Assembly: GCF_000244895.1 (NCBI RefSeq)
Contig: NZ_CM001441.1
Location: 3,926,226-3,990,225, forward strand
DNA length: 64,000 nt
Direction of reading: 5' to 3'
Source of the DNA: Desulfosporosinus youngiae DSM 17734
GTDB lineage: Bacteria > Bacillota > Desulfitobacteriia > Desulfitobacteriales > Desulfitobacteriaceae
The notes under the pieces are model-generated. The model ran no database searches, was not told the origin of the DNA, and worked only from the letters and a program-made list of their open reading frames with translations. A program made the position numbers and the translations under genes. Shown here piece by piece: positions 63,554 to 64,000 of the stretch; positions within the stretch are counted from its first letter, which is position 1, and each line of letters begins with the position of its first letter.

Positions 63554-64000
63554 GCCTGAATCCCTCCTTTTGCTGACTCCTCATCCGTTCAAAGTAGAAA
63601 CCAAAGGCGAGTAACAGCAGCCCTCCTACAATAAAAAACAGGGATTTCGATAAAAAGGCGTAGGTGTCTGCATAATAGCGGAAGATAGTAACACATACAA
63701 AGACTAAGCTTATTAGGCTGCCCTTTCTGATCAGGAAAAACAGCAAAGCGACAAAAGCGAGGGCAAAGAGGATACTCGCTAACCGCGTGGACTGAGCGCT
63801 GAGCAAAACATCCCATAATTCAGGAACGGTCAGCATGACGCCGGTCACTCCAAAGAGAACGTTGCCCTGAACCCGGAATATATCCCGCTCAAAGTTGTGC
63901 TTCAACCCATACATGACCAGTCCTATTAAGAAAAAGAGCAGGGTTGCAAACAAACCTTCAACCTCATATCGCAACGTGATTTGCAGGATGAAGCTCAGTG
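63546..64000 (-). CDS. Membrane protein, C-terminal part (DUF2157/DUF4401-like), cut by window end
   Basis: The frame is open to the right edge, so the N-terminus is outside the window. The visible 151 residues hold about five hydrophobic helices with short loops. Placement directly before, and overlapping, a GDYXXLXY gene fits the DUF2157/DUF4401 membrane proteins that accompany that family. A TTG at 63974 could serve as a start, but no ribosome site was seen there. Confidence 0.65.
   Translation of the reverse strand, partial: LSFILQITLRYEVEGLFATLLFFLIGLVMYGLKHNFERDIFRVQGNVLFGVTGVMLTVPELWDVLLSAQSTRLASILFALAFVALLFFLIRKGSLISLVFVCVTIFRYYADTYAFLSKSLFFIVGGLLLLAFGFYFERMRSQQKEGFRHE

Overview
The window looks like chromosome of a low-to-medium GC, Gram-positive, strictly anaerobic bacterium, most likely a Desulfosporosinus/Desulfitobacterium-type member of the Peptococcaceae. 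This is inferred from gene content, since no rRNA is present. The supporting signs are strong AGGAGG ribosome sites with many TTG/GTG starts, lipobox lipoproteins, CWB2 cell-wall-binding repeats, a DmsABC-type molybdoenzyme with a TorD chaperone, a sigma-54 activator, ECF transport and cobalamin riboswitches. No tRNA, rRNA, CRISPR array or intact transposase was found.

Layout. 0-11.4 kb holds housekeeping and orphan genes: asnS, a dCache chemoreceptor, a membrane MutS-like ATPase with a DUF523 protein, a DUF815 AAA ATPase, a DUF2164 protein, a carboxymuconolactone decarboxylase-like protein, an ABC-F ATPase and a zinc-ribbon protein. 11.5-16.3 kb is a torD-dmsA-dmsB-dmsC operon. It is followed by an exported DUF2680 protein and a CBS-PAS-AAA sigma-54 activator (16.7-19.6 kb). 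40.0-44.7 kb is a beta-oxidation locus: a thiolase, SDR dehydrogenase and acyl-CoA dehydrogenase operon diverges from a second acyl-CoA dehydrogenase, and the shared intergenic region carries two facing sigma-54 promoters. 44.9-51.7 kb holds a chemoreceptor-cheW-cheA operon and a PAS-GGDEF-HD-GYP protein. 52.0-54.3 kb is a decayed island with a broken fic gene, an AT-rich HTH gene, a truncated gene fragment and several long perfect palindromes. 54.3-62.2 kb is a dipeptide ABC importer with an M24 peptidase and two cupin proteins, one a regulator. The right end has a small candidate diheme cytochrome b and a GDYXXLXY gene with a partial membrane-protein gene.

The most striking region is 19.7-39.9 kb. 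A single minus-strand promoter is followed by two complete cobalamin riboswitches in series, each with its own intrinsic terminator. Downstream are eight surface or transport genes and, at the end, a duplicated-ATPase ECF transporter (CbrV-CbrU-CbrT type). The exported proteins carry the two halves of animal transcobalamin/intrinsic factor as separate modules: DUF4430 (the transcobalamin C-terminal-like fold) and an alpha/alpha-barrel domain resembling the transcobalamin N-terminal domain. These are combined with CWB2 wall anchors, Ig-like domains and PQQ-type beta-propellers. I read the cluster as a corrinoid-repressed system that captures corrinoids at the cell wall and hands them through a DUF4430 lipoprotein to the ECF importer. 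The ECF part and the riboswitches fit known families; the surface hand-over model is inference.
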